64,000 nucleotides of DNA from PRS1 sp965250265 (GTDB taxonomy: Bacteria > Bacteroidota > Bacteroidia > Flavobacteriales > Flavobacteriaceae): the NCBI GenBank assembly GCA_965250265.1, contig CBDFNO010000014.1:1-64000 (forward strand), given 5' to 3'. The notes below the pieces were generated by a model. That model saw only the letters and a program-made list of their open reading frames with translations. It was not told the origin of the DNA and searched no databases. This document shows, one piece after another, positions 1 through 11,892 of this stretch. How positions within the stretch are numbered: the first letter of the stretch is position 1; every line of letters starts with the position of its first letter. Both the position numbers and the translations under genes were made by a program.

Positions 1-269
1 GAAAACGTTTTGGCTTTCACCTGCATGTCACCGATGACCGATGATACAAGCTTGTGTTGCTTCACATTTACGAAGTCCGTGATCAGGCAATTTCACTTTA
101 TATTCAACATGCATTACTAATGGCGCCTGTTTATTTGCAGCAGTCAGTCCGATTGAGACCTTGGCCTTGTCGTCCTGAGAATGAAATATTACTTCCTCAG
201 GACCAAGAAATCCCGCGATCTCCTCCAAATGTCGAATCGTTGAACGGGCAATCATGGCGCCTATATGAC
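1..269 (-). pseudogene. 3' part of transposon-associated conserved ORF, frameshifted
   Basis: Minus-strand reading gives ARSTIRHLEEIAGFLGPEE, then SQDDKA, AANKQAPL and VEYKVKLPDH. From memory this motif string recurs in repetitive ORFs of many invertebrate genomes; I cannot name the superfamily with certainty. The acidic SQDDKA could be the first catalytic Asp of a DDE-type enzyme, which is inference. After LPDH the frame shifts: the continuation DFVNVKQHKLV is in another frame, so the copy is dead. The ORF runs off the window start. Its 5' part lies at 1324-2284, separated only by the element at 272-1321. Confidence 0.6.
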
Positions 270-271
270 TA

Positions 272-1321
272 CCTTAAGTGGATTAAATTTCGCGGGGGAT
301 TAAATTTCGCGTGGATTTAATTTCGCGCATGACGATATTCGATATTTCGCGTGGATTTAATTTCGCGCATTGGACGATTTTCTACTTTTTCGCGTGGATT
401 TAATTTCGCGCATGACAGATTTCGACATTTGGCGAATTATGAAAATATTGATTTTTCGCATGGATTTAATTTCGCGAATGACAAAATTCGACATTTCGCG
501 AATATTCAAAATCTTGATTTTTTGTATACACCCGGATTTTATATGGCGGACATGAGGACGGCATCAAAATGGTCACGATTTGGAACTTTACGCTGGTGCA
601 GGGATAGCATTTTGCTAAAATTTATATGCTCTTGTTTTCCTAGATTTTATTATATCCCCCATCCACCCACCGCCATCACCACCACCTCCGCTACCCCTAA
701 ATTAAAATTAAAATAAGGAGAGGCAGAGAAGAGAGAAGAGCGGCGTACTCGTCAAAATATACAACTGAGCGTCCGGATGTTGACGATGATGATTCTGACG
801 ACGATCTATGGGAAGATGACGATGGAAATCTCCTCGATCACTGTGTCATTGAAGATGATGAAGACGAACATAGTGAAGATGAGGAACATGAAGACAATGT
901 ATAGTGTATAGTTGTATAGTTGTAATTTGTTTGGGTTTGAAAGTGCGATATGGAACTCATCCTGAAAATTGTTATTTTTGTGACCAGGAGCCCAATAAAT
1001 ATGGACAAAAAACTTTCTCAAGTACACCCAAATTTAACGTATGTCGGTAAAATACGTTGTAAACGAAATGAAGACGTCAAAAATGTCTAAATATGGTAAA
1101 TTAACAGTTCTTAACATCGTGGATTTAATTTCGCGCAAAAAAGAAAATTCCAATTTTTCGCGTGGATTTAATTTCGCGCATCGACTATTTTACCAATTTT
1201 TCGCGTGGATTTAATTTCGCGCAAATTTCCCATGCGCGAAATTAAATCCACGCGAAATTTAATCCCCGCGAAATTTAATCCCCGCGAAATTTAATCCCCG
1301 CGAAATTTAATCCACTTAAGG
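272..1321. mobile_element. Foldback/MITE-like element with TA target duplication
   Basis: The ends are inverted copies: CCTTAAGTGGATTAAATTTC at the left and its complement at the right (about 1302-1321). TA sits directly outside both ends (270-271 and 1322-1323). Subterminal arms are made of repeated GGATTTAATTTCGCG units: several forward copies near 280-500 and 1120-1220, and reverse copies at 1230-1315. Removing the element plus one TA restores the reading frame of the interrupted host ORF, so the boundaries are well supported. The TA duplication suggests mobilisation by a Tc1/mariner-type transposase. No transposase is encoded; the interior holds an acidic ORF fragment. Confidence 0.85.
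701..904 (+). CDS. Acidic ORF fragment inside foldback element
   Basis: An open frame of 67 codons without a start ATG ends at the TAG at 902-904. Its C-terminal half is very acidic (DVDDDDSDDDLWEDDDG, later EDDEDEHSEDEEHEDNV). No family is recognised. It lies between the repeat arms of the foldback element, so it could be a captured exon or a remnant of an ancestral transposase's acidic tail. It may equally be chance coding over GAT/GAC-rich sequence. No function is proposed. Confidence 0.25.
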   Translation: MKIKIRRGREERRAAYSSKYTTERPDVDDDDSDDDLWEDDDGNLLDHCVIEDDEDEHSEDEEHEDNV

Positions 1322-1323
1322 TA

Positions 1324-2284
1324 TTATGCTTAGAATTTTGTGAACGAAGAAGCTTAACAGGAGCAGTTCTAACATGCTTTTTACCTTCGATGGTACGGAC
1401 ATTTCGAGGAATAAGTCATAGATAAACCGAAGAACGTTGAAGATCAAAACCTTCGCTACGAAGAGCTGCGGTAAGTTGGCCCAGAGTTTTTAACCGTTCG
1501 AATAACTTCAGACCATCGGCGTTCATGCGCTGCAGAACCAGTTCTAGCTATTCTCACAATAGCATCTATAAGCTCCGGATTATTGACTTTCATTGGCGTT
1601 CCCGGTGTTCTCAGTTTTTCCGGTTATCATCTTCCGAGTATTTTCGTCCAAAGACAATATTTTCTTCTTCCAAATCGTCGCGGAATATTTTTTGTCGCAG
1701 ACGATTAGTTTCCACCGCTTTCAACTCGTTTTCTAACTTTGCCTTCTTCGACACTCTTTTTTTGAGCTCATCACCATCCTGCAATGACAACATACCGTGT
1801 TCTCGTTTCCGATAGAGACCGAGAAGGATATATTTTTCAATTCACATCTTTTCTTTAAGTTCGGCCTGTTTTGGCGTCGGTCTCGTTTTGACCTCTTTTC
1901 TTGCAGCTGCGTGTGTCTGGGAATCGGTAGGTTGATCAGACGATGATGACTGAGAAGAATTTTCAGCAGGGGCGGGGACAACAGCAACCACCTCTACATA
2001 CTGAGTGAGAACTACCACCGCTGGAACTTTTCTCGTTCGCGGTTGCACTGACAAATTTACACCATACTGCCATACCTTGTACTTTATTCTTCGTACTGAT
2101 TTTTTGTTAGCTTTAAAATTTCCGTATCCACAGCAATTTCCAAATCCGCATCTTTCAACTTCTTCATCTCCTGCCATTTTGCCGACACTTCCTGCTGGAC
2201 ATCGTAACCGCTTTTCTTATCGTGTGCTTCAGAATATGCTTTAGTTAGTTTTACAAACAGTTTATACCTTTTACTATCTGCCAT
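1324..2284 (-). pseudogene. 5' part of the same transposon-associated ORF
   Basis: A plausible start is the ATG at 2284-2282 (MADSKRYKLFVKLTK, then SAKWQEMKKLKDADLEIAV). A Ser/Gln/Pro-rich stretch follows (SSQSSSSDQPTDS) and then a basic coiled coil (ELKKRVSKKAKLENELKAVE, about 1620-1780). The conserved core comes next: DAIVRIARTGSAAHERRWSE, then in a shifted frame LGQLTAALRSEGFDLQRSS, LIPRNVRTIEGKKHVRTAPV and KLLRSQNSKH. At least three frame changes are needed, so this is a pseudogene. The text resumes at position 269 after the inserted foldback element. The family is recognised only as a repetitive invertebrate ORF. Confidence 0.6.
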
Positions 2285-2449
2285 TTTTAATTTCGATAAA
2301 TAAACATAAACACGAGCCAACTCAATCGCAAAAGTATTTTCCTGCGTAATGGAGTGACTTCTAATTTTATAAACATCAAGTTGAGTGAAATTCGAATTTC
2401 AGCGAAGACATGATAATGTAATTTAAGATTAGAAAATATATTTCTTTAA

Positions 2450-2640
<191 letters not shown>

Positions 2641-2671
2641 TCAGGCTTTACGTAATTTTTGGATGGCCCCT

Positions 2672-2935
2672 AAAGATGGTTAATTTCACATAATCTGAGT
2701 TTACAACAAATTTCAAGGGTCATCGAGGGGTTGTTGCAAGCAAATGGGTGAAATGCTTGTACCAAAAGAAAGAAAACTGAAAAACTAAGAAATTTGGGGG
2801 TCTTGGGTGAGATTTTCATAGTTGGGCATTTTGGACCAAAGACGGTTAATTTTGTATAATCTGATTTAACGACAACTTTCAAGGGTCGTTGATGGCTTGG
2901 TAGAAGCAAATGGATGAGAAGCTTGTATAAAGTAT
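2672..2935. repeat. Diverged direct duplication
   Basis: Two copies spaced about 166 bp apart share the order: (A)GGTTAATTT, TATAATCTGA, AACTTTCAAGGGTC, GCAAATGG and GCTTGTA. The first is at about 2684-2763 and the second at about 2846-2930. This is non-coding and its origin is unknown. Confidence 0.6.
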
Positions 2936-2951
2936 TAGTAGTGTTTATGTA

Positions 2952-3458
<507 letters not shown>

Positions 3459-3914
3459 TAATATTTCTCCCTTTTCACGTAAAGGTTTCACTTGCAGTAA
3501 TTTATTCAGTAGAAATATTGATGACACGGAAAAATGCGTAAATGAAACATGTGTTTATACATCTTCCCTACGGAAATCTTTGCTGCAAAAGAAACTGTTT
3601 TGTGTTGGACGAAGACAATGACCCTTTTTTGTATTGCTGAATAGAAATCTATAGATAATCCTTTTCCCACCTGTTACAAAACAGTTTATCACAGAGCGGA
3701 TTAAACCATCTCTAACGACCATATTATCTGTAACCTCTAACTAACTAGGTGGCAACAACCGCATGATGTTAATAAATTGATAAACAATAAACGGAATCAA
3801 TAAACAACTTGGAGAGTGTAACAAATTGAAACAACAAAAAACATTCCTTTTCGCCATACAAACCGCACTGGATTCATTTTTGAGAATGTTTCACTTTGAC
3901 GTCAGTATTCTCGC

Positions 3915-4445
3915 GGAGTTGGGTATCTCGACTTCTCGCTATCTCGACCCCCCCCCCCCCCCCCGTGTCGACACGTTTTCTCTGGTCCCGTCAAAATCCC
4001 GATTACTTCCATATTAAATTCGCTATGTCGACATACTTTTCTTGGAATTCTTGGAACCGTAAGGAAAATCTCGACATCAAATCATAAAATCCCAAAATTG
4101 GATGTTCAAAATGATGAAAGAAGAGAGAAAATTCTTAAATCGGACACTCAATATAAAACTAAAGCTACAGGGTTTTATTGAATAAAAACATAATTCGAAT
4201 GATGACATTGCAATGTCACTTCTTTTATTTCTAATACAACATTTCCAGGGTTTTCTTCCTTTCTCAACGTCAAAGTAGGGGGAGGAGGGTGTAATAATGA
4301 AAGATCATTGATTTTCCAATGCAGAGGGGCCGAGAATTCTTCATCACTTCATTCCCCCGTTATCTCGACCCCCCCCCCCCCCCCCCCCCCCCCCGTTATC
4401 TCGACATAATTGTATATGTGCGATGTCGAGATAGCGGGGGTTAAC
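3915..4445. mobile_element. Foldback element built on TATCTCGAC words
   Basis: GTATCTCGAC and CTATCTCGAC occur at about 3922-3948. GTCGAC/TCTCGAC words follow at about 4025 and 4070. Two GTTATCTCGAC copies flank a 26-bp C run at 4369-4394, and the reverse word GTCGAGATAGC closes the right side (about 4425-4435). A 17-bp C run sits at 3948-3964. The arrangement resembles non-autonomous elements whose ends mimic pogo/Tigger-type inverted repeats. Exact ends and target duplication are not resolved. Confidence 0.5.
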
Positions 4446-4815
4446 TGGATTAAGAGATCAATGGTAGCACCTGAGTAAACAAACAGCGGGTGACCTAGTC
4501 TCCTTTTGTTATGAAAAATGTCGGTATCGTTTGATCTGTAGTTTCCTTTTGTTATGAAGGAATATATATATAAGCAAGCTGAGTAAACAAACATCTCAGA
4601 ATGTAGTTTCCTATAGTTCTAATCTAAAAATAGATTTTGGACTTTGACCTCAGAATTACTATAAATACAAACGCAAGGATGTTTACGCAAAGAAGGGAGA
4701 TCACTGGTGGTATCAACAAGTTTAGAATTTTCATTAATCGCATGGAAAGGTCACAGTTTGCTGCTAACGTATTATTAATTAAAGAAATTATTCGCGATTA
4801 AGTTTTAACTGTTTT
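4446..4815. other. No gene seen
   Basis: AT-rich sequence with a short direct repetition of CCTTTTGTTATGAA (about 4502 and 4546). Nothing coding is recognised. Confidence 0.4.
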
Positions 4816-7800
4816 ATGAAGATGTTCAAATGCATGGCATGCCCTCAATCTATTAAAGAAAACTTTACATTAACCTGTCATATAAAAACCGTTCACGGCG
4901 GGGGGACAGAATTTTAAGTGTTCTACTTGCAATAAGACATTTAACAGACGCGGCAATTTAATTTGTTTTTGCCTTCATGTACCGGTGGAGAAGTAGGAAG
5001 AAATTCAATCACTACCACACATATCAACAACAACAACAATAACAACAACACTGCTTCGAAATGGAAAAAGGAAAAAGGGCGACCGACGAAAATGGTGAAT
5101 AATGTAGGTCGTACGGTATGTGTTTTTCGTTTTTTGTTTAAGAAAACAGGGCAACATTTTAAAACCTATGAACAACTAGACGAAACAATCAATGTGCCAA
5201 CTACTATCCAAAAACATTTGCGCGCGCAACACGAAAAGTGGTACATTGCGCTCAAGGTAAATTTTAACAAAGCTATAGATCCGAGAATAACAACCATTCC
5301 AGCTATAGTATTTGTGTCCACTCCTGTTCATACAACATCTGCCATTTCGTTAGACGCTGTACTCGCAAAAACGAAACAGGAATTGATTGACAAAATCGAC
5401 GCGTGTGTTACGTGTAGTTCCAGGTGGGTTTTAGGCAGTCCAGAGGAAATTGGCGTAGTTTTAACGATCTATGATTCAGTAGTTTTATCGAATTACCCAA
5501 GAAGTTTCGAGATGCCAAAAAGGGCTTTTGAGCATCCAAAGTCGCAACAAGAAAAAGTGATTTTTGTGGTGTGTACTTGCACATCTGTGTCCAACAGACA
5601 GAGATTCCTGAAGAGTAAGTAAGAATACAGACATTGCACACGACTTAGATTTGACAGACTGTTCCTGGCCCATGAAGATAGACAATTAAGAATTTCGAGA
5701 AACAAAATAACTTTTCAGTTAATGTCTTTTGCTTGAGCGATGCAGGGGATAAAGTAGTGACGAACAAGCTTAGGCAAGTGACTTGTTGTTCATCTACACA
5801 AGTGACAATTCCCAACACGTTTGGATAAAAAATTGCCTAGCCTAGTTAGAAGTCAAGTAACACCAACATGCTCATTTTACCTGCCGACGAAATCTACGGT
5901 TTTGTACATCGGAACGAGTTCTTAAGAAACACATGGAAAGCGGAAAGACTTCAAATCAATGGAATACCAGCTCCCACTCCCATTCTACTTTGTGGCAAAT
6001 AGCGAGTACATTTTGAAACCTGATGACTCGACATCAAATCAGCCAAAATTTTCAGCAACAACAGTAAGGCATACCCATGTTCCATATGGAGCCTCGAACA
6101 AAATTAGCTGCACTGACCCTCGGTTTTATCGTGATCCTGTAGAAATTGTGCTACCGACGGTGATGTGGCGACATTAATTTGGGATCAGAAAATTAATGAC
6201 GCCAATGCATTGCCAGAAATGCTAAAGAACATTACACCCATGAGCATTACCGATGACGAACATCAACAGTACGATTCAGACAGCATCTGCCTTCCATCTA
6301 TGTAATAATCACATTCAGGAGAGTAATGATATGGTTCGTAACCATTACCATTTGACCAGTATATTTTAGGTGAATGCTTGTAACCAAAACTATAGTAAGA
6401 AATTTAGCCTGCTTCATTGATAACCTTTCAGTCTACAAGGCTAGACTTAATGAGACTGATATAGGGACGACGACGGACGACGGACGACGGACGACGACGA
6501 CGACGATGAGTATGCTGGTGTTGCTTTAGGTATGGATAGTGAAAGAGTATGCGAGGAAGTTTTGCGTGATCGAAGGGTGTGTGAGTAACTTTTGCACGGG
6601 ATGGAAGTGAGTAGTGATGAAGATAACGATAGTGGCGGTGAGGCGAATGAAGAGAACGTATATGAGATGGTAATTAATGATGACGACGGTAATGATGAAA
6701 ATGGAGATGATGCCGACAGTGCTGATGAAGATAATGAAAGCGATGATAGATTTGATCCTGAATTTGATGGAGAGGTGTAGGAAGGGAATGAAGGTATTGA
6801 TTTATTAGATTGGTTATTATGACGAAGAGAATGATTATCAGAACAGTCATTATGGAAGTCCGGATCTAGGTGTGCAAGATCGAGAATTAGTTGCAAAGTA
6901 CATACTGTTGTTGAAGCGCAAATGAGTTTATATGTATGAATACATGAATTCATTTGATAGGTTTCGTTAAACAGAGTTAACACCACAGAAATATTTTTAT
7001 AGTTCGCTAAACGGGGAGGGGATCAGTGAAAAGGATCGCAATCATGCGCAAAAGGTATGGGATACATTCGGTATTAACACAATTAAAGAGTATTGTAACC
7101 TCTATCTGCTAACAGACGTTCTCCTCTTGGATGATGTGATGTTAGCATATAGAAAATTGTGTTTAGGTTATTACGGTTTGCACCCCTGGAAATTCTACAC
7201 TGCACCTGGCTTAACATGGAATGCAGGGTTAAAAATGACGGGGGTGACATTAGATCTGTTGAAAGATGAAGAGCACTACATGTTTGTTGAAGACGGAATG
7301 CTCGGTGAGATTCGGATAATAGGTTACATACATTCTCATGCTAATCATTCCTCCATCCCTGGATATAATAAAGATAAGGAAAATTGTCGATGCTAATTAA
7401 TCTGTATGGTTTTGGTATGATGATGCCTTTGCCTACTAGTGATTTCAGTGGATAAGAGATGGCGGAGTTTAAAAGTTTGATTTAAGTGAATGGAGTGGTG
7501 ATGGTGAACAGGGATGTTTTTAAAGGATGATGTGCGATTTCCTGTAGAGTTAAATAAGAGAATGAGATGGTATCCTCCTGCCCGGAACGGATGAGTGTGA
7601 AAGAAGAGATGTTGGCGGAAACTCAAAAGAGTATTCAGTTGAAATGTGTCGGAGAAGAGGAGGATAAGAAAGCGAAGAAAACGAGAAGATTGGATCGGGA
7701 GAAGAGATAGGTGTGGTAGAGAGAAAAGTTCATTGCTCGACAAATAAGTTATTGTAGAATGTGTCTCATTATATGTTCCATTTTGTAATACCACTGGAGA
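4816..7800 (+). pseudogene. Protein-primed type B DNA polymerase (Polinton/Maverick/adintovirus type), degenerate
   Basis: Pieces in several frames follow the order of this polymerase family. They are: ATG at 4816 with a C2H2 finger (FKCMACPQSIKENFTLTCHI) and a second finger (FKCSTCNKTFNRRGNL after a shift); the N-terminal region 4963-5560; LWCVLAHLCPTDRD and SVNVFCLSDAGD (5560-5830); the exonuclease region QLPLPFYFVANSEYILKP (5959-6177, with Asn where the family has the ExoI Asp); a Cys/His knuckle HLCNNHIQESND..HYHLT..NACNQNY (about 6290-6400); YEYMNSFDRF and SEKDRNHAQKVWDTFGI; YLLTDVLLLDDVM; and CLGYYGLHPWKFYTAPGLTW (7127-7396). The polymerase motif DAN-NLYGFGMMMPLPTSDF needs a one-base correction near 7395. 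Multiple stops and frameshifts show a dead copy. Such enzymes replicate Polinton-like elements using a terminal protein primer. No capsid or integrase is seen nearby. Confidence 0.8.
6463..6508. repeat. (GAC)n-type microsatellite
   Basis: Repeats of GACGACGAC/GGACGAC lie in the polymerase pseudogene between the Cys/His knuckle and the YEYMNSFDRF block. The acidic open frame that follows (6592-6780, DEDNDSGGEANEEN) sits where the family normally has the 'Y/FHNLKGYD'-type region. That part has therefore been replaced or has decayed. Confidence 0.8.
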
Positions 7801-8350
7801 ATATATTTGGCTTCTGAGTACGATAAAGTAATGTAACGAATAAGAGCGACGATGACACGATTTGTAAATACGCTGCTGTTGGAGATGCGGGAAAGATAAA
7901 ACTATCGAAAATATTCTGAATGTCGCGAGTATAATCCAATGATGAAATAAATTATAAACTGTTTAAAACGTTCCAAATGCGTCAATGTAATATCATTTTA
8001 TTGCAGATTACATTCTTTGATTTGATTTGACTGATTTTCCACTCGTGTCCGGTTACCTTATAATAATATTAGATATCTAACTCCGCGCTATAGAAGGAAG
8101 AATTTTTAAAAGTGATAATATTGCATTGCTTGTGATCAAAACACATAAAAATTTGTTTTCGTGGAAAAATGATTTACTCGTTATACTGTAAGCAATTTAT
8201 AAATATAATATTTGCTTTTAGTTAAAATAATTTTCATTTGTAATTTAAAAATGGTTAACTGCTTGGCTTTCTAAATCTGATTACTATCCTGGTTCATGAG
8301 ACCTGTTAAAATCATCTGTTCCATCTTTATTTAACTTTCCTGATCATGGA
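7801..8350. other. No gene seen
   Basis: AT-rich sequence between the polymerase remnant and the P-like transposase remnant. I see no recognisable THAP domain, which could have been expected here as the N-terminus of the following transposase. Confidence 0.4.
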
Positions 8351-8356
8351 AAATTA

Positions 8357-9500
8357 TTGATGATAAGAAAGCGGAATACACGTGACAGTAGTAAATCCAA
8401 GTTCTTCGGATCTCAGTTCGACCGAATCAAGGAAACGAAAGATATCGAATTGAAAGGATACACTGGAAAACAAAAAGTAAAAATGAAGACATTGAAACAG
8501 AAAATTAGAAGAAAAGAGAAAACAGTTAATAATTTAAATGAAATGATGAACTTTACATTCAACTGATGCACCGCATAAGATAGGAAATGGATTTTCAAGA
8601 TTAGACGCTTCAATTATCTCCAGTCATCATTAAAACACGAAGAGAACTCCAGTTGGTCGCCGTTACCCTGATAAAGTGAAAAGGTTTCCTCTTACTCTAA
8701 TCTCCAAGAGGTTATAATTATTTACTGAATGCCGTTACCCTGATAAAGTGAAAAGGTTTCCTCTTACTCTAATCTCCAAGAGGTTATAATTATTTACTGA
8801 ATGTTGTTTTCTCATAAAAGTTCTTTGTATAATTGGTCCTCGCCCGTAAATTGTAATGTAGGATTTTTCAAAGATGTCTTTCTAGAGCTGAAGAAAAAGA
8901 TCTATGAAGATCCTTTGAATGCCGACTGTACTCTCGTGTGTGATGGCATGAGTATTAAATCAAGTACTGTACATTAACTGGTAACTGGTCTTGTTGATTA
9001 TGGGAGTGGCATTATTGCTGTTGATGAAAATTCGGTGGCAAGTGAGGTATTAGTTTTCCTGTTAGTTGGACAAGTATGAATATGTTTTGATGAATAAATT
9101 AGATGCTACATATTTATATTCTCTGTTATCTCAAGCATTACATTATTCTGTTGAAAATAATTTAAAGGTGTACTGAATCACAATGGATGGGGTGCTACCA
9201 TAAACTTGTCAGCCATGAAACTTTTTGGTTGCAAATTAAGATAATTTAATGGTCAATTTCAATCACGCAAAAATTTAAAAGCAAAGATTAAGTAAATCGT
9301 GTTATCCGAGATATAAAAACGTATTTACTACTATAATGCGAAGTCATTTTCCAAATGGATTTGTTTGTGAAGACTTGCATTAATGGAAATGCTGACAAAC
9401 AAATATTTGGATATTCCTATGTATAGTTATGGAAAGTTTTATGAACATAATGTTTTAAAACGAGGGGAGATTGTTGCCACACAGGAATCGAATAAACTCA
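8357..9500 (+). pseudogene. P-element/THAP9-like transposase, degenerate
   Basis: The basic coiled coil KMKTLKQKIRRKEKTVNNL (8357-8566) resembles the leucine-zipper-like segment that follows the THAP domain. After two copies of RRYPDKVKRFPLTL (8650-8800) comes a long homologous stretch at 8826-9080: LYNWSSPVNCNVGFFKDVF, ELKKKIYEDPLNADCTLV, CDGMSIKSS, VDYGSGIIAVDENSVASE, VLVFLLVG. CDGMSIK corresponds to the family's D-E-M-S-I catalytic Asp block. Further on, a degenerate TMDG followed in another frame by NLSAMKLFGCKL (about 9180-9240) matches the second conserved Asp block. Frameshifts and stops are frequent. P/THAP9-type enzymes are GTP-dependent cut-and-paste transposases. Decayed homology may continue to about 9770. 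Confidence 0.7.
8659..8802. repeat. Exact 72-bp tandem duplication
   Basis: Two identical 72-bp copies (8659-8730 and 8731-8802), beginning GCCGTTACCCTGATAAAGTG, lie within the P-like transposase remnant and duplicate the RYPDKVKRFPLTL coding block. Perfect identity suggests a recent duplication in already dead sequence. Confidence 0.95.
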
Positions 9501-11039
9501 ATACATTAATGAGTTTTCAATTCCACCCCCGATAAACAAATACATAAATATTGTGAACTTCGATATGTGAATGAAATTCCTGGAATGCTACGTTATGATT
9601 GGACGAATAATTGTAAATAAAATAAGAACATTAAACAGACCTGGAAATCCATTCCTAATACAGAATAATTTTTTCGGGTCTTCAATTTAAAAGTAGCTAC
9701 AAGCGAAAGATAATACAGATTAGTCATTTTAGGGTATAATGTTTATTCGAAGATGAGAATGCTATATCTTGTTTTTCATTTATAGTTGTGATATATGTTA
9801 TTTATCATATTTTATTGCTCGATTGTGGCGAATTGTGGTTAGTATACACAGATAAATGGAATGCTTTCAGTCGGCAGAATGAGATTTTCACTTAAAATAA
9901 CTTTGCTATACGAGAAATCCATGGACATGCAAAGCGTATTTGTAACATAGTAAAGTGAAAGTAGCCCGAATTATGGGATTATGTCCTCGCTAACTCATCC
10001 ATATATACAATATAGAAGCATATTAATCAGAGGAAACGAAACAGATACAAACAAGTGGAGTGTTACTTAATGAGATGCATAGATTTTCTAATTTGATCGA
10101 TATTAGAGATACACGATAATTAAGATTAAGAAAGAAGACTCAAGACACGTTGATGATGGAAGGAGTGGCATTACTCAATAACATAGGTAATTTATAATTG
10201 ATAAGGTTTGATATGTTGCATGAAACGAGAAAGCAAGAGCATATAACAAACTTAGTAACTAATATTCAACTGTATTTGTGTGATAATTTACGAAAATAGT
10301 GTGGGCATTTATAAGAGAACAAACCAGATGGATTATGTAGAAGGAACAATAAGACTTAGGTATATTTATAAAAGACGAAAGCAATATTAAGTCTCTTGTA
10401 TATTGTAAATAATATGTTGTTGAATTTGTTTGTTTGTGTTATTAATAGGAGAGGTAAAGGAAGTAAAGTATATTTAAGAGATTTGAAACATTTTCAATTG
10501 CATTTTTGGGATTAACAAGATTAATGTTTAAGTTATGACATTAACAAATTCATTCACCAGCTCATCAATTAATATGAATCAAGGAAAAAGTTACTTATTG
10601 TTTTCTTTGCATAAAGACCTGCTTTTGTTAAAAAAGGGCATAGATTTAAATTGATGAATAAAAAAGTTTAATGCTACGCAAGCTGAAGGCAGTAGTCTTT
10701 GCAGCAGGGGATTTAACTTTATACATAACAGTACCACGAGTTACGTAAGCAAGCAAAGAAGCAATTTAAATGTACTTGTCAGAGCTGGTGGTAAATTGCC
10801 ATGAAAATCATCATAAACAAAGAGAAAGTTCTGTAATCTAATATTATCAGATATTTAAAAATATTTTTGAAGCCTTGTACAGAGGTGAAGAAGAATCACG
10901 AAAGTTTGCAGTGTTATGGATTTTAATAGCCCTATTTTGGAGAGTTATCAGTCTAGTAAAATGCGTACTTTTAATTTGACCCCATATTTGCGTGGCATAT
11001 GTTACTATAGAAGAAATAATACTGAAATAAATTGAACGA
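9501..11039. other. AT-rich region without recognisable gene
   Basis: Short open frames only, with many stops on both strands. It is probably decayed transposon sequence downstream of the P-like remnant; no motif could be assigned. Confidence 0.4.
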
Positions 11040-11800
11040 AGAGTGTCCTATAAAACATTATGTCTGATTTTGCTTGATAATTCAATAGCTCGCGATAGCT
11101 TTGTAGATATTGAGTAAATGTGGTAACTAAAATTAAGATGGGAGTCAATAAGGACTCCAAGGTATTTGACATATTTAGAATTGTGTAATTTCTTATCCAC
11201 TAATTTGATCTTACATTCATAGTTTATCTTTTTATTTGCATGTCTAAATATCAGTAGCTCCGTCATACTAGCATTTAGAGAGATTTTATTAGCTCTTAAC
11301 CATTTACAGAGATTCTTTAAATCCAAATTTATGTACGTTTGAATGGGGAGTTGTTACTGATAATGAGGATAGTGTCTTCTGCGAAATGGCGAACAGTGCA
11401 GTATTTTATGGCTTTATGTAGATCATTGATATAAATAAGAAACAGTAATGGACCTAATACTGAACCCTGTGGTACTCCATATTCCACCATTACTTTAGTT
11501 GAGTTATAACCATTAATTGAAACAAATTGTTGCCTGTAGATTTAAACCAATCATTCTCTAAACCTCTTATTCCATAATGGGCTCATTTGTTGAGTAAAAT
11601 TTCATGTTGTACAGTGTCAAAACCTTTTAGAAGATCAATAAAAATTCCAGAAGCAATATTATTCTTATCCAGGGCGTCACGAGAATGTTCAGAAGGACCA
11701 ATAAGGGCATGAATTGTTGAATGGGTTTTTCTAAACCTTAGTTGATTAAAATAGATACAATTTTGAGAGGAAAGAGTAAAGTCTTTCATGCATCAAATTT
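11040..11800 (-). pseudogene. Non-LTR retrotransposon reverse transcriptase fragment
   Basis: Read from 11789 downward: RFRKTHSTIHALI, then SGIFIDLLKGFDTVQHEIL (RT motif A, FxDxxKxFD type). ENDWFKS is followed by GVPQGSVLGPLLFLIYINDL (motif B) and FAEDT at the position of the catalytic FADD/YADD box. The end is LCKWLRANKISLNASMTELL and KYLGVLIDSHLNFSYHI. The spacing fits a CR1/L2/jockey-group LINE ORF2. Two frame interruptions split it, and the catalytic box carries Glu for the first Asp, so it is inactive. The 5' endonuclease half is absent. Confidence 0.85.
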
Positions 11801-11892
11801 TCAACAATTTTATTTATATTTTAATATTATTTGATAGTGTGATAAAAGGATAAACATATTAAAAAACAACAAACGTAATAACATTCGGAGTA

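Noticed and set aside
6592..6780. Acidic 62-codon frame as a gene
   Set aside because: It lies inside the polymerase pseudogene next to a (GAC)n tract. It is more likely replaced or microsatellite-derived sequence than an independent gene.
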